A stretch of 64,000 bases of DNA from positions 3,388,723 to 3,452,722 of the forward strand of contig NC_045145.1 of the NCBI RefSeq assembly GCF_008831285.2, read 5' to 3'. The position numbers and the translations under genes were made by a program. Below, one piece after another: positions 53,140 through 64,000 of this stretch. The first letter of the stretch is position 1, and every line of letters starts with the position of its first letter. The stretch is from Nymphaea colorata. Lineage: Eukaryota; Streptophyta; Magnoliopsida; Nymphaeales; Nymphaeaceae. The notes under the pieces are model-generated. The model did not search any database and had not been told where the DNA came from. It saw only the letters and a program-made list of their open reading frames with translations.

Positions 53140-54176
53140 TAATGCTAATGATATTGGAGGTTCAGAGTGTACTTTTGTATCTAGATGTTGGGCTGCCACA
53201 AGATAGTGTGAATAACTTGAGGTTGATTTTGATTCTTGATCTAGTCTGCTAGTACATGTAAAGTTCTTCATTGTGATTATGAAAAGCAGATCTCGTCCCC
53301 ACTTCTTTGCCGTTAAACGGTTATGTAATAAAGTTGGTAAGAATATTTCCTCTTCCACCTGGTAATCTGTGTATGTTCCCTCTAAAGGCGTGATCTGTGT
53401 TTTTTTGTACAGAAAATGATTTGGATTTCTGAAATTTATCGTCCCAGGTTTTTGAGGAACTTCATCCCACTGTCCTGTAATCACCAAAAGTCCACAGAAT
53501 AAAGCCATTGATGAATGCTTTTGGTGTCAGAAAATGGGTTTAGCTAGATCATACAAGACCATTAACTCTTTATCTCCTGTAACTTTCTTTCAGTAGGAGA
53601 TAGTTGATTCCAGACCCCTCAGAAGATGGATGCCAGCTCAACGTTTATTGTTAATTACAGCGCCTATTTTATAGTAGGGAAGAAACAGAGAGTAACCATT
53701 TTAATAAAAAATTTGTTACTCTTCTCGCCTGGTTTTCTTAGTGCAACATGCACAGGGACACATGGATGAGATGGTGGCCTAGCTTTATGTAACATGCACA
53801 AAGGGCGAGTTCACCATTCCTACGAAGCTGATGACATTTCGAAAACTCGTCATAGTTTTTGTTTTGGATTCATAGAACTCTGAATGGTTTGATATGAAGG
53901 CCTCATCGCACATGTGATGCGACGTTGATAAGCTTTCCAAACTTCAGCCTCATCCTACACATGATTCTACGATGCTTGGAAGTAGTTAAAAAATTAATGT
54001 TAATTTGCAGTGGGGATGTTCAACTTCCCTCTGGACCAGTACATTACTTCACAAAAAACGTTAAATGTCCCCAACATGATCAAAGATGTGATATCCTTGA
54101 GCCAATTTACTTTTCGATTTTTCCCTACACTTTTTTAGTATAAGAGATTTCATTGTGCCACAAAACGGTTACTTGG
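53140..54176. other. 3' flank of the GDAP2 homologue
   Basis: Expected to hold the 3' UTR and terminator; no definite polyadenylation site can be chosen. No other gene seen; short open frames are unsupported. Confidence 0.4.
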
Positions 54177-54345
54177 CAATGGGAATAATAATATATTGTT
54201 CCATGTATCAGTCCCAAAGATTGGGATAGATTCATATAACATTGTATATAATGTTTCATGAATGTCATAATGTTTTATGAATCTACTTAATTTTTTGAGG
54301 TAGTTACATGGAATAATATATTAATCTTCCTGTTGCCAAACAACT
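54177..54345. mobile_element. Fold-back MITE, copy 2
   Basis: Left GGTTACTTGGCAATGGGAAT and inverse right AGTTGTTTGGCAACAGGAAG begin long imperfect arms that include AATATATTATTCCATGTA. Same layout as 31544-31703, so a family. Confidence 0.7.
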
Positions 54346-54657
54346 GCTAAGAAACTATTGGGCTATTCACTAATGCAGAATATGTTTCACTATTAGGATA
54401 GACAGTTCTCTGAGACAATTGAAGTGTGTCAAATAGTAGTACACACAAACTTCGTTCTCCGCCCCATAATGGCATGCGTTAGTCGTTCATTCTCTAATGC
54501 ACTACTTTTTTTCTCCTTTGACAGACGCCCTCCGACGTAGTCTTTAAAGTAGCCCAAGGTAGCACTAAGTTTGCATAAATATTTCTCTCTTGGAAACCAG
54601 AGAACATGGGAAAAAAGGTGAAAATTAAATGTTTCAAGAACAGTACATTAGCGCAGT

Positions 54658-54848
54658 TGATTTGCTTTGATGAAGTGATGTGAAGCGGGAAACAAAGCTA
54701 AAAGTAAGGAATACATTTTAGCAACGGAGAGCGGATTTCCTGGTAAGGATATATTATATATGACATGTCAATATCTTTACAAGGTACTACAAATAAGGAA
54801 AAAGAAAAAAGAAAAGAGCATTATTTTCTACACCACGGCAATATGTCT
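54658..54848. repeat. Duplicated CYP94 3' flank, distal copy
   Basis: Matches 56611-56816 (AAGTGATGTGAAGCGGGAAA, CAAAGCTAAA.GTAAG, AAGGAAAAAGAAAAAA). It lies on the 3' side of the CYP94 relic just as the other copy lies on the 3' side of the intact gene. Confidence 0.7.
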
Positions 54849-55017
54849 GCGGATAACACATTACAATTTAAGATGTACAAGGAGTGTGCAATGACCAAAA
54901 TACCTTTATTAAAATAAAAAAGAAACTTTTTAAAAAAGTTAAAAAGTTTCACTATTTTATAAAAAAATTCAAAAATGCCTTCAACCTTTTTAGTGCATAC
55001 TTATTGTGTGCACAAAT

Positions 55018-55130
55018 GCAGTGTGGGTCAGAAAGGCGCGTAATGTATTGGTTCGTGCCGGCGGCAATGGAGAAGAAAGAACCTACGAAAGGGTAGGATT
55101 TGGGTTCGGGGGAGGGTGGTGATGGGGATG
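55018..55130 (-). pseudogene. CYP94 relic, N-terminal fragment
   Basis: Minus-strand reading PKSYPFVGSFFSIAAGTNQY followed by ITRLSD parallels the N-terminus of the intact neighbour (PKCYPLVGSLFSIVANGDRI, QYMSD). The proline-rich hinge and first motif after the membrane anchor are kept. The rest of the P450, including the haem site, is gone, and the sequence passes directly into flank-like DNA. It is the stump of a tandem duplicate. Confidence 0.7.
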
Positions 55131-56610
55131 ATGCATGCTTCTGGTGCTTTGACTTATAGTTGGCTGACTCACCTGGTTGGCTCGAAAACCGCTCGAATCG
55201 GCTCCGATCCCTAGAAAACATGGTCACACCTGACTCGCTCGATTCAGTTTATTTTACAATTCAACTGAGTCGATGAGCCAACTCACTGACCTAGTAGCTC
55301 GGTCATTTGTCGATCCGAGTTCGAATCACAGGTTTGCCAACATGAATTTGGTGGGGAAGAGATTCGCAAATATCAACAGCACTGTTCCTTCCATGTTCCT
55401 CAATGAAAAAAGAGAGAAAGTACAATAAAAACAAGACAAATCACGTTTGTGCAACAAAAATTCGCATGTTCATGGCACCCGTTTGCATGTCCGGGCAGTT
55501 CACACGATCACACAAAATTGGATATCTACATGGACAAATCTGCACATTTAGAGGCGCACGTGGAGACAGGTGTTTTCATTTGAAGAGCTAATTAGTTTCA
55601 AATTTTTAATAGAGCCAAAACATAATTTTTTAAAATTTTACATCAGCGAAATGAGAATTTTTAAAAATTATATACAAATTTTGCCTTTTAAAATTTGATG
55701 GGGAGCCATAAAACCTGCCGGCCCCTTAACTCTTCGCCCCTATACACAAGAGAGTTTTACTGTTGGTATATTTCTCCCTTAATATTTGATGCCAAAAAAA
55801 TCTCGAATAGTTCTTTTTTCTTCTTGTTAATTGTCTTAGAAGGCGAAGCATAGTTAGTTGGATTGATAGACATGAAAAAGTATGGCTGGTAGTTTGATTC
55901 CTGTGAACATATATTCTTCTAAATTGCAAATGATAGAGATATGCAATACTCTAGTTGACAAGTGTTTTGCTTCTCACCTAAATTTTAAAGCAGCTCTCAA
56001 TCTAAAAAAACAAAGGAGGAGCTTTGACTAAGGACTCTGATTGTGAATCCACCAATTAATGATAGACTTTGAGCCACCAATCGATGATCTCGCCTAATGA
56101 ATTTTTTTCTTAGCTAAGTAAGTTCGAGTAGGGTACTTATTTTCAACAATTTCTTTAAAAGTATCCCAGTTTCTTAAAAACGTAAGTCGATAGTATCATG
56201 CAATAAAAAAATTAACAAAAGTCTTTCTGTTTCTATGTCATTCTTATTTTTACATATTTTGGTAATTTTAAGGCTTTTTGTTGGGGCATAACAAACAAGA
56301 ATCTCTATATTTTCCCTATCCGGAATTTTTTAAATTTCAATATAATTATTGCCTATTAAAATGTTGTATAAGCAAATGCAGAAGTTTTGTTATTTCTTGC
56401 TTTTTTTGCCGATCGATCATCGATGAATTCGTAAGGTTTTACAGTAACTAGTGCACGAGTGTTTTCTGATGAAGCATATGCTGTGAACTGTTTTATATTC
56501 TCGAGCATTTATTTGTAAATTCTGAAATGTTAGATGGCTACAATTCATAGTCATAACTCTCTACATTTTGACCTGAACAACAATCTGCTAAAAAAAATAA
56601 ATGCTTCATA
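55131..56610. other. AT-rich spacer within the CYP94 duplication
   Basis: No gene seen. 55140-55330 has CTCGATTC/GACTCGCTCG words like degenerate repeats seen at hAT ends. Confidence 0.4.
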
Positions 56611-56816
56611 ATTTGCGTTGATCATAAAGTGATGTGAAGCGAGAAACAAAGCTAAAGTAAGTACTACAATTTGCAAATGAAAAGAGGATTTTCTAGCAAC
56701 TATTCCATATGATGTCGTTAACTTTGTAAGGTATAATTATAAAGTTAACCAAAAAAAAAGGAAAAAGAAAAAACTGAATGCTTCATTATGTTTCATGGAA
56801 ATATATTTGATAATGA
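56611..56816. repeat. Duplicated CYP94 3' flank, proximal copy
   Basis: Counterpart of 54658-54848; begins about 180 bp beyond the CYP94 stop codon. Confidence 0.7.
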
Positions 56817-56993
56817 CAAAATACATGCAGATGCAGATGCAGATGCTGAAGGAAGCAAGGGAGACAGAGTATGTCCTTCAATTGCACCTTTTTAAAGTTA
56901 TAAACATTTTACATTGTGCACAGTTTGAACTTCTAATCATTTCGCCACGGCACTTGATTCAGATTAACTTCACTGAGATTCAGGCACTAAAAT

Positions 56994-58523
56994 CTATGAA
57001 CTAGAACAGACATTCCTCTCTTCCACCCTCACCGGAAAACCGCCCTTCATCTTTGACGAAATGTCTACTGTGAAAACTGGCTCAAAGTCTGGCGGAGCCG
57101 CCACCACCCTGAACCGCCGGAGAACAGCAGCGGCGACGCTCTTCATCTGAATAAATGCCATCTCCTTTCCCAAACACACCCTTGGCCCTGCCTGAAACAC
57201 CGGATATTTGTAGGGGTCCTCTGCCATGAACCTCCACTTCCCTTCTGCACCTCCACCATCCTTTTGTAGCCATCTCTCCGGCCGGAACTCCTCCCAATCT
57301 TTTCCCCACAGTGATTCGATCCTCCCCATTGCATACGGATGATAAGCAACAATTGCTCCTTTTGGCACCACGGTGCCGTCCGGCAAGATATCATCCTCAG
57401 CTGCTTGTTTGCTGTCGCTCGGCACCGGCGGATAGAGTCGCATGCTTTCACAGATGGCCGCGTGCAAATAATTCATCTCTTTTACTTCTTCGAAGCCCAA
57501 CGCTTCCCTTTCAATGGCGGACAGCTCCTTGAGGATCTCATCTTCCACCCGGTCATGGCGCGAAACAAGCCAGAAGAACCACGTAAGCGCCGCTGAAGTG
57601 GTGTCTCTCCCTGCTAGTATGAAGCTGATCACCATGTCTTTGACGAACTTCTCATCTGCATCATCGCTAGAACTAATAAACCTCCCGAGGAGGTCGGAGT
57701 TTTCAGCCATGGAATTCGCCTGTTGCTGCTGCTTTCGCTCGCGTACAAGCTTTTCGGCGAAGCCATTGACGATTGCCAAAGCATCTTGGAGCTGCTTCTC
57801 GGAACCAACCCTGAGGACGCGTTTGATCTTCCATATTATGGGGAAGACGGTGGTGAACCTTTTGCCGAGAAGCCGGACGGCGTCGTCGAAGGCGACAACA
57901 AAGTCGGACGGCGGCCGGCTGGGATCGAGGCAGCCGAGGTCAAACCCAAAAGCGATCTTGCAGATGTTATCGAACCCGAATCTCTGCAGAACGTCTTGGA
58001 GGTCTAGGACCCTCTGTTCGGCGGCGGCGGAGCAGAGCAGGGGAAGCAGTCGGCCGGCAATCTCCGACCAGATGGCTGTGTCGATGAACTTGCGGAGGGA
58101 CCGGTTGTTGAACTCGTGGCTTGAGATCTTCCTCTGGGTCTTCCACGACTCGCCGTCGGTGTTGAAGATGCCGTCGCCGAGGAGATCGTAGAGGGTGACG
58201 TAGAAGGTGGAGCCTTTTGGATAGGCGTGGAATCGCGTCTTGAGGATGTGCTGGACGTTCGAAGGGTTCGCAGTGGCGATTAAGCAGGAGCCAAAGGGAA
58301 GGGGGAAGAAGGCAGTGTGGGTGGGTGAGGCTCTGATGAGGTCGGACATGTATTGGGCGATGCGGTCGCCATTAGCGACTATAGAGAAGAGGGAACCGAC
58401 CAGAGGATAGCATTTCGGTGACGAATGCTTCAATTGTGGTGCTCTAGGTGTTGCCTTAAGGAATTTGGTGATCAGAGTGATGAGCAGGAGACTAGCAAAG
58501 AGCAAAAGAACTCTTTCCTCCAT
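56994..58523 (-). CDS. CYP94: Cytochrome P450, CYP94 family (fatty acid / jasmonoyl-isoleucine oxidase type)
   Basis: A 509-residue haem monooxygenase in one exon, the normal size for CYP94. A hydrophobic anchor (about residues 5-22) points to the ER membrane, with a proline hinge before KCYPLVGSLFSI. Diagnostic parts: I-helix AGRDTTSAALTWFFW (about 302), ExxR as ESMRLYPPVP (about 357), PERF-type FRPERW (about 415) and the haem-cysteine loop FQAGPRVCLGKEMA (about 443-456). The HEFNNRSLRKF block is CYP94-like. Known CYP94 enzymes hydroxylate fatty acids at the omega end or inactivate jasmonoyl-isoleucine; which applies here cannot be told from sequence. All catalytic motifs are intact and no stop interrupts. 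The ATG at 58523 starts the hydrophobic anchor directly. A CT-rich leader (CTCTCTCTCTTTGG) lies just upstream. A relic duplicate lies 3.4 kb downstream. Confidence 0.93.
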   Translation of the reverse strand: MEERVLLLFASLLLITLITKFLKATPRAPQLKHSSPKCYPLVGSLFSIVANGDRIAQYMSDLIRASPTHTAFFPLPFGSCLIATANPSNVQHILKTRFHAYPKGSTFYVTLYDLLGDGIFNTDGESWKTQRKISSHEFNNRSLRKFIDTAIWSEIAGRLLPLLCSAAAEQRVLDLQDVLQRFGFDNICKIAFGFDLGCLDPSRPPSDFVVAFDDAVRLLGKRFTTVFPIIWKIKRVLRVGSEKQLQDALAIVNGFAEKLVRERKQQQQANSMAENSDLLGRFISSSDDADEKFVKDMVISFILAGRDTTSAALTWFFWLVSRHDRVEDEILKELSAIEREALGFEEVKEMNYLHAAICESMRLYPPVPSDSKQAAEDDILPDGTVVPKGAIVAYHPYAMGRIESLWGKDWEEFRPERWLQKDGGGAEGKWRFMAEDPYKYPVFQAGPRVCLGKEMAFIQMKSVAAAVLRRFRVVAAPPDFEPVFTVDISSKMKGGFPVRVEERNVCSSS

Positions 58524-59010
58524 GATCTTCAGTTGAGAAAGCCAAAGAGAGAGAGATGGCTTGGTAAGTGTGATGATAAGACTATTCTTTGGGCTCGATC
58601 GCTTTTATTTTGGCCCACCCATTTGCAGCATGAGATCGATGAAGCCATCCTGAATCAAGAATTTGCAGTTTTTAATGGCTGCCTTCGTTTCATAGTGTCG
58701 TGGACAGATATTTCAACACGAGTTGCAGGTCATGGAGAAGCTGAAGTGTCCTCATCCAACAGGGCTTCTTAAATCAAACAAAAAATTTATTACGAGAACG
58801 ATGCCAGTGGCCCATCACCCGACCGAACGTTATGACAACGAAAGCTTCACCCAACTAAACGAAAAAAAATTTTAACAGATGAATACCATGGACCTAGTCT
58901 AACTTAAATGACTTGCAGATGAATTCTCGTATTTCATGTTTTTCACTTGCCAATTCTTCAGGGTGTCTATGGCTATAATTAATAAACTTTAGGAATTCTA
59001 TTTGGTCGGT

Positions 59011-59023
59011 GGGGGGGGGGGGG
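59011..59023. repeat. Poly-G tract (13 bp)
   Basis: Thirteen consecutive G in AT-rich DNA. Confidence 0.9.
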
Positions 59024-60428
59024 ATCAGTTGCGATCAAGTGGACCTGTAATTCACATTTTCTACGAGTCAGTTCGTCTTTAAGGCACTCTGCCCCACAAA
59101 TAATTGTGCACAAGAAACTGACATGAAAATAGTTATGTGCATGAGATTCTGTGAAAGCATTTAGGTAATGTTTGATAGCATCATATCTCATATTTAGGGT
59201 TGCATTAAAATGTGTAGATTGTAAGTTCCTCAATTTAACTGAGGATCTTAGTAGGATTCATGTTACACTGGATTGATTTAAGGTCAGATGGAGGGACATG
59301 TCCGATCTTAAATCTATGTATATGAGATCCGGATAGATCTCAGATCTGTAGTGCATGAAAGCTGTCCTTAAATTTGGATTACCAAGAACGTGGATGTTGG
59401 TAAAAGGAGCAACTAGAATCCAAAAGGATGGTCTACAATAGCACCACCTTGGCTATTGTCGGACCCAGTCCACGACTTGGCTATAGGAGTTTTAACTTTT
59501 CTTCTTCCTACTCCTTTATCATGTGTTACCGATTAAAAAAAAGCCATTGATCGAGGAGTTGGCTAAGATGAGTTAGCCGGCAACTGTTGACGTACAATTT
59601 GCAAATGCTAGATCATTCATGGCCTAAATATTTTTTAATTAGTTGTCTGATAGAAGTTTTTTCTTGTTTTGTCCCTTGCTTGGAGTAGGATGGAGGTGTT
59701 CAACTATTATATTTTCACCAATCATTCTTCAGCTGTTTTATTGCGATCAACAAATTGGAACGTGAACAGACCTCTATGGCCAGTATTCATTGGATGGTAC
59801 TGGCCGATCTCATCTGCTGGTTCACAAATGCATATATGCTATTTCCTGCTCTTTAAAAATGCACGCTCTAACTGTCAAGCTCAGTAACACCTTCAATTTT
59901 GCAACTGATTTTCATAAAAAGTTAGGGGACAGTGGTAAACTTACATACAACTCCATCTTCTTTTTAACGATGATAAATTACAAATTGACAAAACTGAAAT
60001 TGGTTTACTTGGGTGCCAAAGTACACCGACAAGAAAAGAGAGAGAACAGGTGTTCTAAAAGGCCGTCATACATTTGATTCAAACCGATTTTCTGCCATGA
60101 GAAGATGCAAGCAAGCTTCTTCCTTCGATGACTGCAGCCAACAGGATCATCGACCATATAGGCTATAGTCCACATGTAACAAATTTGACGAAAATCAAAG
60201 GGCCCAACTTTCTACTGCGATGCTGGCATGCTGCCAAAGAGTTTGGAGATGGAATAGAGTTCAAGGCATCGTCAAATGCTTCTCCAAAAGTTTTCTCATC
60301 ATACCTGTGGCTTGCAAAACTATTTCATGTCAATCCAGTATAAAAATGACAACCATAATCAGTTTCAAAGCCTTGAATATATATAGACCAAACCAGGGTC
60401 CTCCTGACTTTCATCTGCTAAAAAGGAG

Positions 60429-60453
60429 TCTCTCTCTCTCTCTCTCTCTCTCT
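60429..60453. repeat. (TC)n microsatellite
   Basis: About 12 TC units. Confidence 0.95.
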
Positions 60454-62540
60454 TGACAGCAAGAGAAGGAACGAAGAAGAAGACACAAGGATTATTTTTT
60501 CATGTTCAGACACAAAATTCTCCTACATCCACGCCTACAAAGAGTTTTTCTTCACCATCTCAGAAAGGTCAAAAGCACAAGAACACAACCGCCCCACACT
60601 TAAACACGGAGAGTAGGGAGGCCAATTAAGTATAGATCTGACTCCATAGTCCAACATCTTGTACGTACTCTGTTCTGTTCCTGCAAAGCAGCAGAACGGT
60701 TTCACTGTCATGGATAAAAGTGTTCGATTAGGATAATCTGAGAAATGGTATTCAATCGGATTCGGGAAAGCGAAAAAGCAAAACAGCAAAGTTCCAAAAC
60801 CATGTCCTATGGCTCCAGCCATGCAGCTCCTGTGGGATAAGTTTTCCTGCGTACAATGCATTATGTGCCTCAGAATATATAAATACCAGAACACATTTTG
60901 GAAACAGGAAATAAGAGCAAAGATGAACTCGAATCAGTTGCTGCAAAAAGTCTTAGCACGCTCAAGGTTGAAGTGGGCAGCCTTCCAAGAAGGAGAAGAC
61001 TCACAGGGGTGACCTGAGAACACAGAATAGACGAAGGCAATGCTAGGACGGAAAGACTATAATGAAACCGTTGAAGACAGAAGACTGTGCCCCCAACTAG
61101 AGCAGGCTTTGGTGATCGCCACCCTAGCACTCTGTTGAGCCCATGCACTTCCATGTAGCTGAAACTTAGATCGAGGGCAAAAGGAATCATCCGAGTGCTG
61201 GACTGGCGATCACCAAACGTCTGATCATCAGAATGACCTCACTGTGCATAGCGTCCACCTGTGTTCCCAGGCTCACTCCCGCGAGTTTCTCCTTCGCTGT
61301 TTTTTCTGAATCCCGGCATTGTATTCGAATACTTGGATTTGTGGCTTCTAGTTTAAATAGATCTGTGGAGTACGAGCCCTGAGAAGATGGTGGTGTCAGT
61401 AGGATGTCGACAGCATGTGCTGATAAAAACTGGCCCCGCCATTTTGTGTACACACGGTGTCGACATTTCTGCAAGCTCTCTCGTTCTAATCCCGCCATTT
61501 ACATTAGTTTCATCACATCCGATCCGATATAGAAAATGTTGCTGCTGTCTTGTGTATAACGTGTTTAAACTTTTACTAGTTACTGATAAGATGATCTCAG
61601 ATTCTCAGCGGAGCCCAACCACGGGTAGCTTGCCTCGAATCCCTGCTCAAGTTACATAGCCCATTGCATCTGCTGGTGATAGTGGAAGGAAGTTTCTGCA
61701 ACGTTTTTGGTCCTGCCAAAAAGATCGTAGGCGCAGGGCCAAGTCCATCTTCACGCTAAAAGACTCCTAGATCCATATGAAAAGATATATTAGAGATGGA
61801 CTGACAAAAATCTTGAAGGCCACTGGACTTTTAGATGATTAGCCTATAAAGCAGCTCAGGGAAGGTCTGATAAGAACAATGTATTTTCTGTAAGATAGGG
61901 AAATTTCTGAGTGGAAGACGACGCACCTGTGGAAACCATGGATGCCCTTTGTTGCTCTGATACCATATAGCAATACGTAGACTCGGTGAGAACAGAATAT
62001 TTCCTTCAATTAATGAGCACAGCAAGAAATCGTTTACAAAGTGGGCTCAATATTCACGCTGATACAAGAAGCTTCTCCAATCCATATTACAGGCTTTGAA
62101 CCGGATCAGATTTGTGATCTCATGCCTGCTCTGTTTCAAGTGGGTTTGTTTCTGGTTATTCCCACAACAAGATATCAAGCACACCACGCTCTTAGTTTCA
62201 AAAATATAGTATAATTAGATAAACAAGAACAGCAATCTCTTTAATTGTACCATGTTTCCTCAGACAAAGGTACAGTGTTCTCGAATCATGTTCTTGAGAA
62301 ATACATGTTCTTGGGTGGAGTCGTTCAAGTCATTAATCCTGTGAGTTGCCTTCAAAATTGTTCATCTTTGACGTAATCGTCGTATAGGCGTCTCGGAGGG
62401 TTCTCTTTTCGGGGTCCTTGCTCTTCCACGGCTTCACGGACTAAGCGCGGTTGAAGATGGATTTGGAGCTTCCCTTTGCCGTGCACATGAAAGAAGAAAA
62501 TTCATTTCTCTTTTTGTTCCTCTGTTGATGTTCACGGGAG

Positions 62541-64000
62541 ATGGCGAGATCAATGGTTACATTCTTCATTTCGCCAAGATCATGGTTTCGTGGAAGGATG
62601 AAGTGCACCCTCCTCATTCACACCTCTTCAGTCTACCAACCCCCGCCAAAGCACTCCACAGTCGAAAACTATGAAGGTCTAGATCCCCAACGCCTTCTCA
62701 ATTTGCTCAACTCGTGCACAAATTTCGAACAGATGAAGCAACTACACTGCCAGATGGTCACAAGTGGTCTCTCTTACACCATCCCCACTTCCGTGAAGCT
62801 TATAGAGATCTCTTCTTCTTCTTCTTCAAGAATGGACTATGCCAGCCTAGTCTTCCGTGAAGTGGAAAACCCAGATACCCATCTTTGCAATTCCATGATT
62901 AGAGCCAATGCCCATCTTAATTTGCATGAAGAAGCGATTTTTGCATATATCAAGATGCACAGGCAGTCCATCCTTCCTGACCATTACACATTTCCGATTT
63001 TGTTGAAAAGTTGTGCTCACTTATCACTTTTGGATCTTGGCATGTCCACCCATGGCGCGATACTCAAGTTGGGTCTTGACTCTAATGTGTTCACAGATAC
63101 AGCACTAGTCTACATGTACTGTAGCTGCAAATGCCTGGACTCTGCGCGGCAAGTATTCGATCAAATGCCTGAACGAAATTCTGTTTCATGGAATGCTATG
63201 ATAACTGGCTACACGCATAATCGGAGATTTATGGAGGCTTTGGATCTGTTCTCCAGGATGTGTGCTTGGAAAATTGGAGTAAGTGAGGTTACTGTGGTTT
63301 CCGCACTCTCAGCATGTGCTCATCTCGGTGCTCTGAACCAAGGGAAATGGGTCCATTCCTTCATCAAACAAAACGAGATAAAATTGAATGTGTTCGTAGG
63401 TACTGCTCTGATAGATATGTATGCCAAATGCGGGAGCATAACCGAGTCAGAGAAGGTATTTCAAGCAATGAAAAGAAAGAATACTTTCACCTGGAATGCG
63501 ATGATCTCAGGGCTGGCCATGAATGGACACGGTGAAGCTGCTGTTGAGCTCTTCTCCAGGATGTTGGAGGAGAATATCAAGCCTGATGGGGTTACTTTCC
63601 TAGCTATTTTGTGTGCTTGCTGCCATCAAGGTCTAGTTGATGAAGGGAAAGAATTTATGATCAGAATGGAGAAAGAGTTTGCACTGCGACCAAATATCGA
63701 ACACTATGGATGCATGGTTGATCTTCTCGGCAGGGCAGGCTCTTTAGACGAAGCCATGAAACTGATCAACAGCATGCCTATTAAGCCTGATGCAGCTATC
63801 TGGCGGGCTTTGCTTGCTGCTTGTAGGGTACATGGGAACATGGAACTAAGCGAGTTGGCAATTGGTAATCTTCTTGAGTTAGAGCCTAATAAGGGTGAGA
63901 ATTATATTCTTCTTGCAAATTTACTTGTACGATCTCGAAAGTGGGATAAAGTTGCAGAAGTGAGGAAGACGATGACTGAACGAAGGATTAAGAAGGTCCC
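62541..64000 (+). CDS. PLS-class pentatricopeptide repeat protein with E motif (cut by window end)
   Basis: The frame is open from ATG 62541 to the window edge: 486 codons, no stop. PPR proteins bind organellar RNA, one base per repeat; PLS-class members mostly act in C-to-U RNA editing. The N-terminus (MARSMVTFFISPRSWFRGRM) is rich in Arg, Ser and hydrophobic residues with no acidic residue, fitting a mitochondrial or plastid transit peptide. From about residue 55 on, repeats follow, e.g. NSVSWNAMITGYTHNRRFME (about 212), NVFVGTALIDMYAKCGS (about 282) and NTFTWNAMISGLAMNGHGEA (about 313). The E motif begins around 420 (AIWRALLAACRVHGNMELSE) and runs to RRIKKVP. The end, which decides whether a DYW deaminase domain exists, is outside. 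A TCT repeat (62815-62827) encodes a Ser run. No intron is needed. The ATG chosen is the first in frame before the transit peptide. Confidence 0.92.
   Translation, partial: MARSMVTFFISPRSWFRGRMKCTLLIHTSSVYQPPPKHSTVENYEGLDPQRLLNLLNSCTNFEQMKQLHCQMVTSGLSYTIPTSVKLIEISSSSSSRMDYASLVFREVENPDTHLCNSMIRANAHLNLHEEAIFAYIKMHRQSILPDHYTFPILLKSCAHLSLLDLGMSTHGAILKLGLDSNVFTDTALVYMYCSCKCLDSARQVFDQMPERNSVSWNAMITGYTHNRRFMEALDLFSRMCAWKIGVSEVTVVSALSACAHLGALNQGKWVHSFIKQNEIKLNVFVGTALIDMYAKCGSITESEKVFQAMKRKNTFTWNAMISGLAMNGHGEAAVELFSRMLEENIKPDGVTFLAILCACCHQGLVDEGKEFMIRMEKEFALRPNIEHYGCMVDLLGRAGSLDEAMKLINSMPIKPDAAIWRALLAACRVHGNMELSELAIGNLLELEPNKGENYILLANLLVRSRKWDKVAEVRKTMTERRIKKV

Larger units (their letters stand above)
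58524..62540. other. Spacer between CYP94 and PPR genes
   Basis: Contains the CYP94 promoter (left) and the PPR promoter/leader (right, about 62370-62540). Minus-strand AAAATAAAAG near 58606-58618 is a weak TATA candidate for CYP94. No supported gene: open frames at 60535-60894 and 61187-61498 (minus) have no recognised domain. 60505-60720 has LTR-like wording. A TGGTATCAGAGC complement at about 61955-61968 hints at old copia debris. Confidence 0.4.

Noticed and set aside
55235..55340. tRNA gene or second SINE (GAGTTCGAATC word)
   Set aside because: The B-box-like word is present but no convincing A box, acceptor stem or repeat ends; no cloverleaf can be drawn.
57082..58191. Long open frames on the plus strand and other minus frames across the P450
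   Set aside because: They are antisense or out-of-frame shadows of the GC-rich CYP94 coding sequence.
60535..61498. Minus-strand frames of 103-119 codons
   Set aside because: No domain, no splice partners, and the first lies in LTR-like sequence.
61950..62110. Another copia LTR next to a TGGTATCAGAGC complement
   Set aside because: The expected TG after the primer site reads TATAGC, and no LTR end, partner LTR or coding sequence was seen.

Overview
The window is nuclear DNA of a flowering plant. Evidence: intron-split genes with GT-AG (and one GC-AG) splice sites; plant-type families (CYP94 cytochrome P450, PLS-type pentatricopeptide protein, PSPG-box glycosyltransferase, macro+Sec14 GDAP2 homologue); and Ty1/copia, hAT, PIF-like, LINE, SINE and MITE sequences in AT-rich spacers. 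I cannot fix the species from sequence alone. Only three genes look intact: a 14-exon GDAP2 homologue (35.9-53.1 kb, +), a single-exon CYP94 P450 (57.0-58.5 kb, -), and a PPR gene open to the window end (62.5 kb onward, +).

Layout. 0-3.6 kb: AT-rich spacer, then a candidate PIF/Harbinger-type element (624-3589, TTA target duplication) holding spliced-gene fragments of two unrelated transporters, a cationic amino acid transporter and a cystinosin homologue. 3.6-8.4 kb: spacer with one copy of a dispersed repeat. 8.4-9.8 kb: a dead UDP-glycosyltransferase resembling UGT708 C-glycosyltransferases. 11.75-20.09 kb: an 8.3-kb hAT element with matching terminal inverted repeats. It carries a broken hAT transposase plus exons copied from a SERK-type LRR kinase, the proteasome subunit RPN10 and a DHHC S-acyltransferase, all on the transposase strand. 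20.1-25.2 kb: second copy of the dispersed repeat with a SINE inside, then LTR-like spacer and a 92-bp TA array. 25.23-30.75 kb: complete copia retrotransposon with identical-looking 228-bp LTRs and a perfect 5-bp target duplication, its polyprotein interrupted by one early stop. 30.8-35.9 kb: AT-rich spacer with MITEs.

35.9-53.1 kb: the GDAP2 homologue. Fourteen exons sum to 1749 nt (582 codons plus stop), which supports every chosen splice site. Intron 1 (7.4 kb) holds a truncated copia element and intron 10 (4.3 kb) a degenerate LINE, both antisense to the gene. 53.1-58.5 kb: a relic of a second CYP94 copy and its 3' flank precede the intact CYP94 gene, the remains of a tandem duplication. 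58.5-62.5 kb: spacer. 62.5 kb to the end: PPR gene.

The functional genes do not form a pathway; they are unrelated housekeeping, metabolic and organellar-RNA genes in a transposon-rich setting. The strongest theme is gene capture: two structurally different DNA transposons within 20 kb each carry exon pieces from several host genes, joined in one orientation with splice sites kept. No sequence search was possible; family names rest on recognised motifs.
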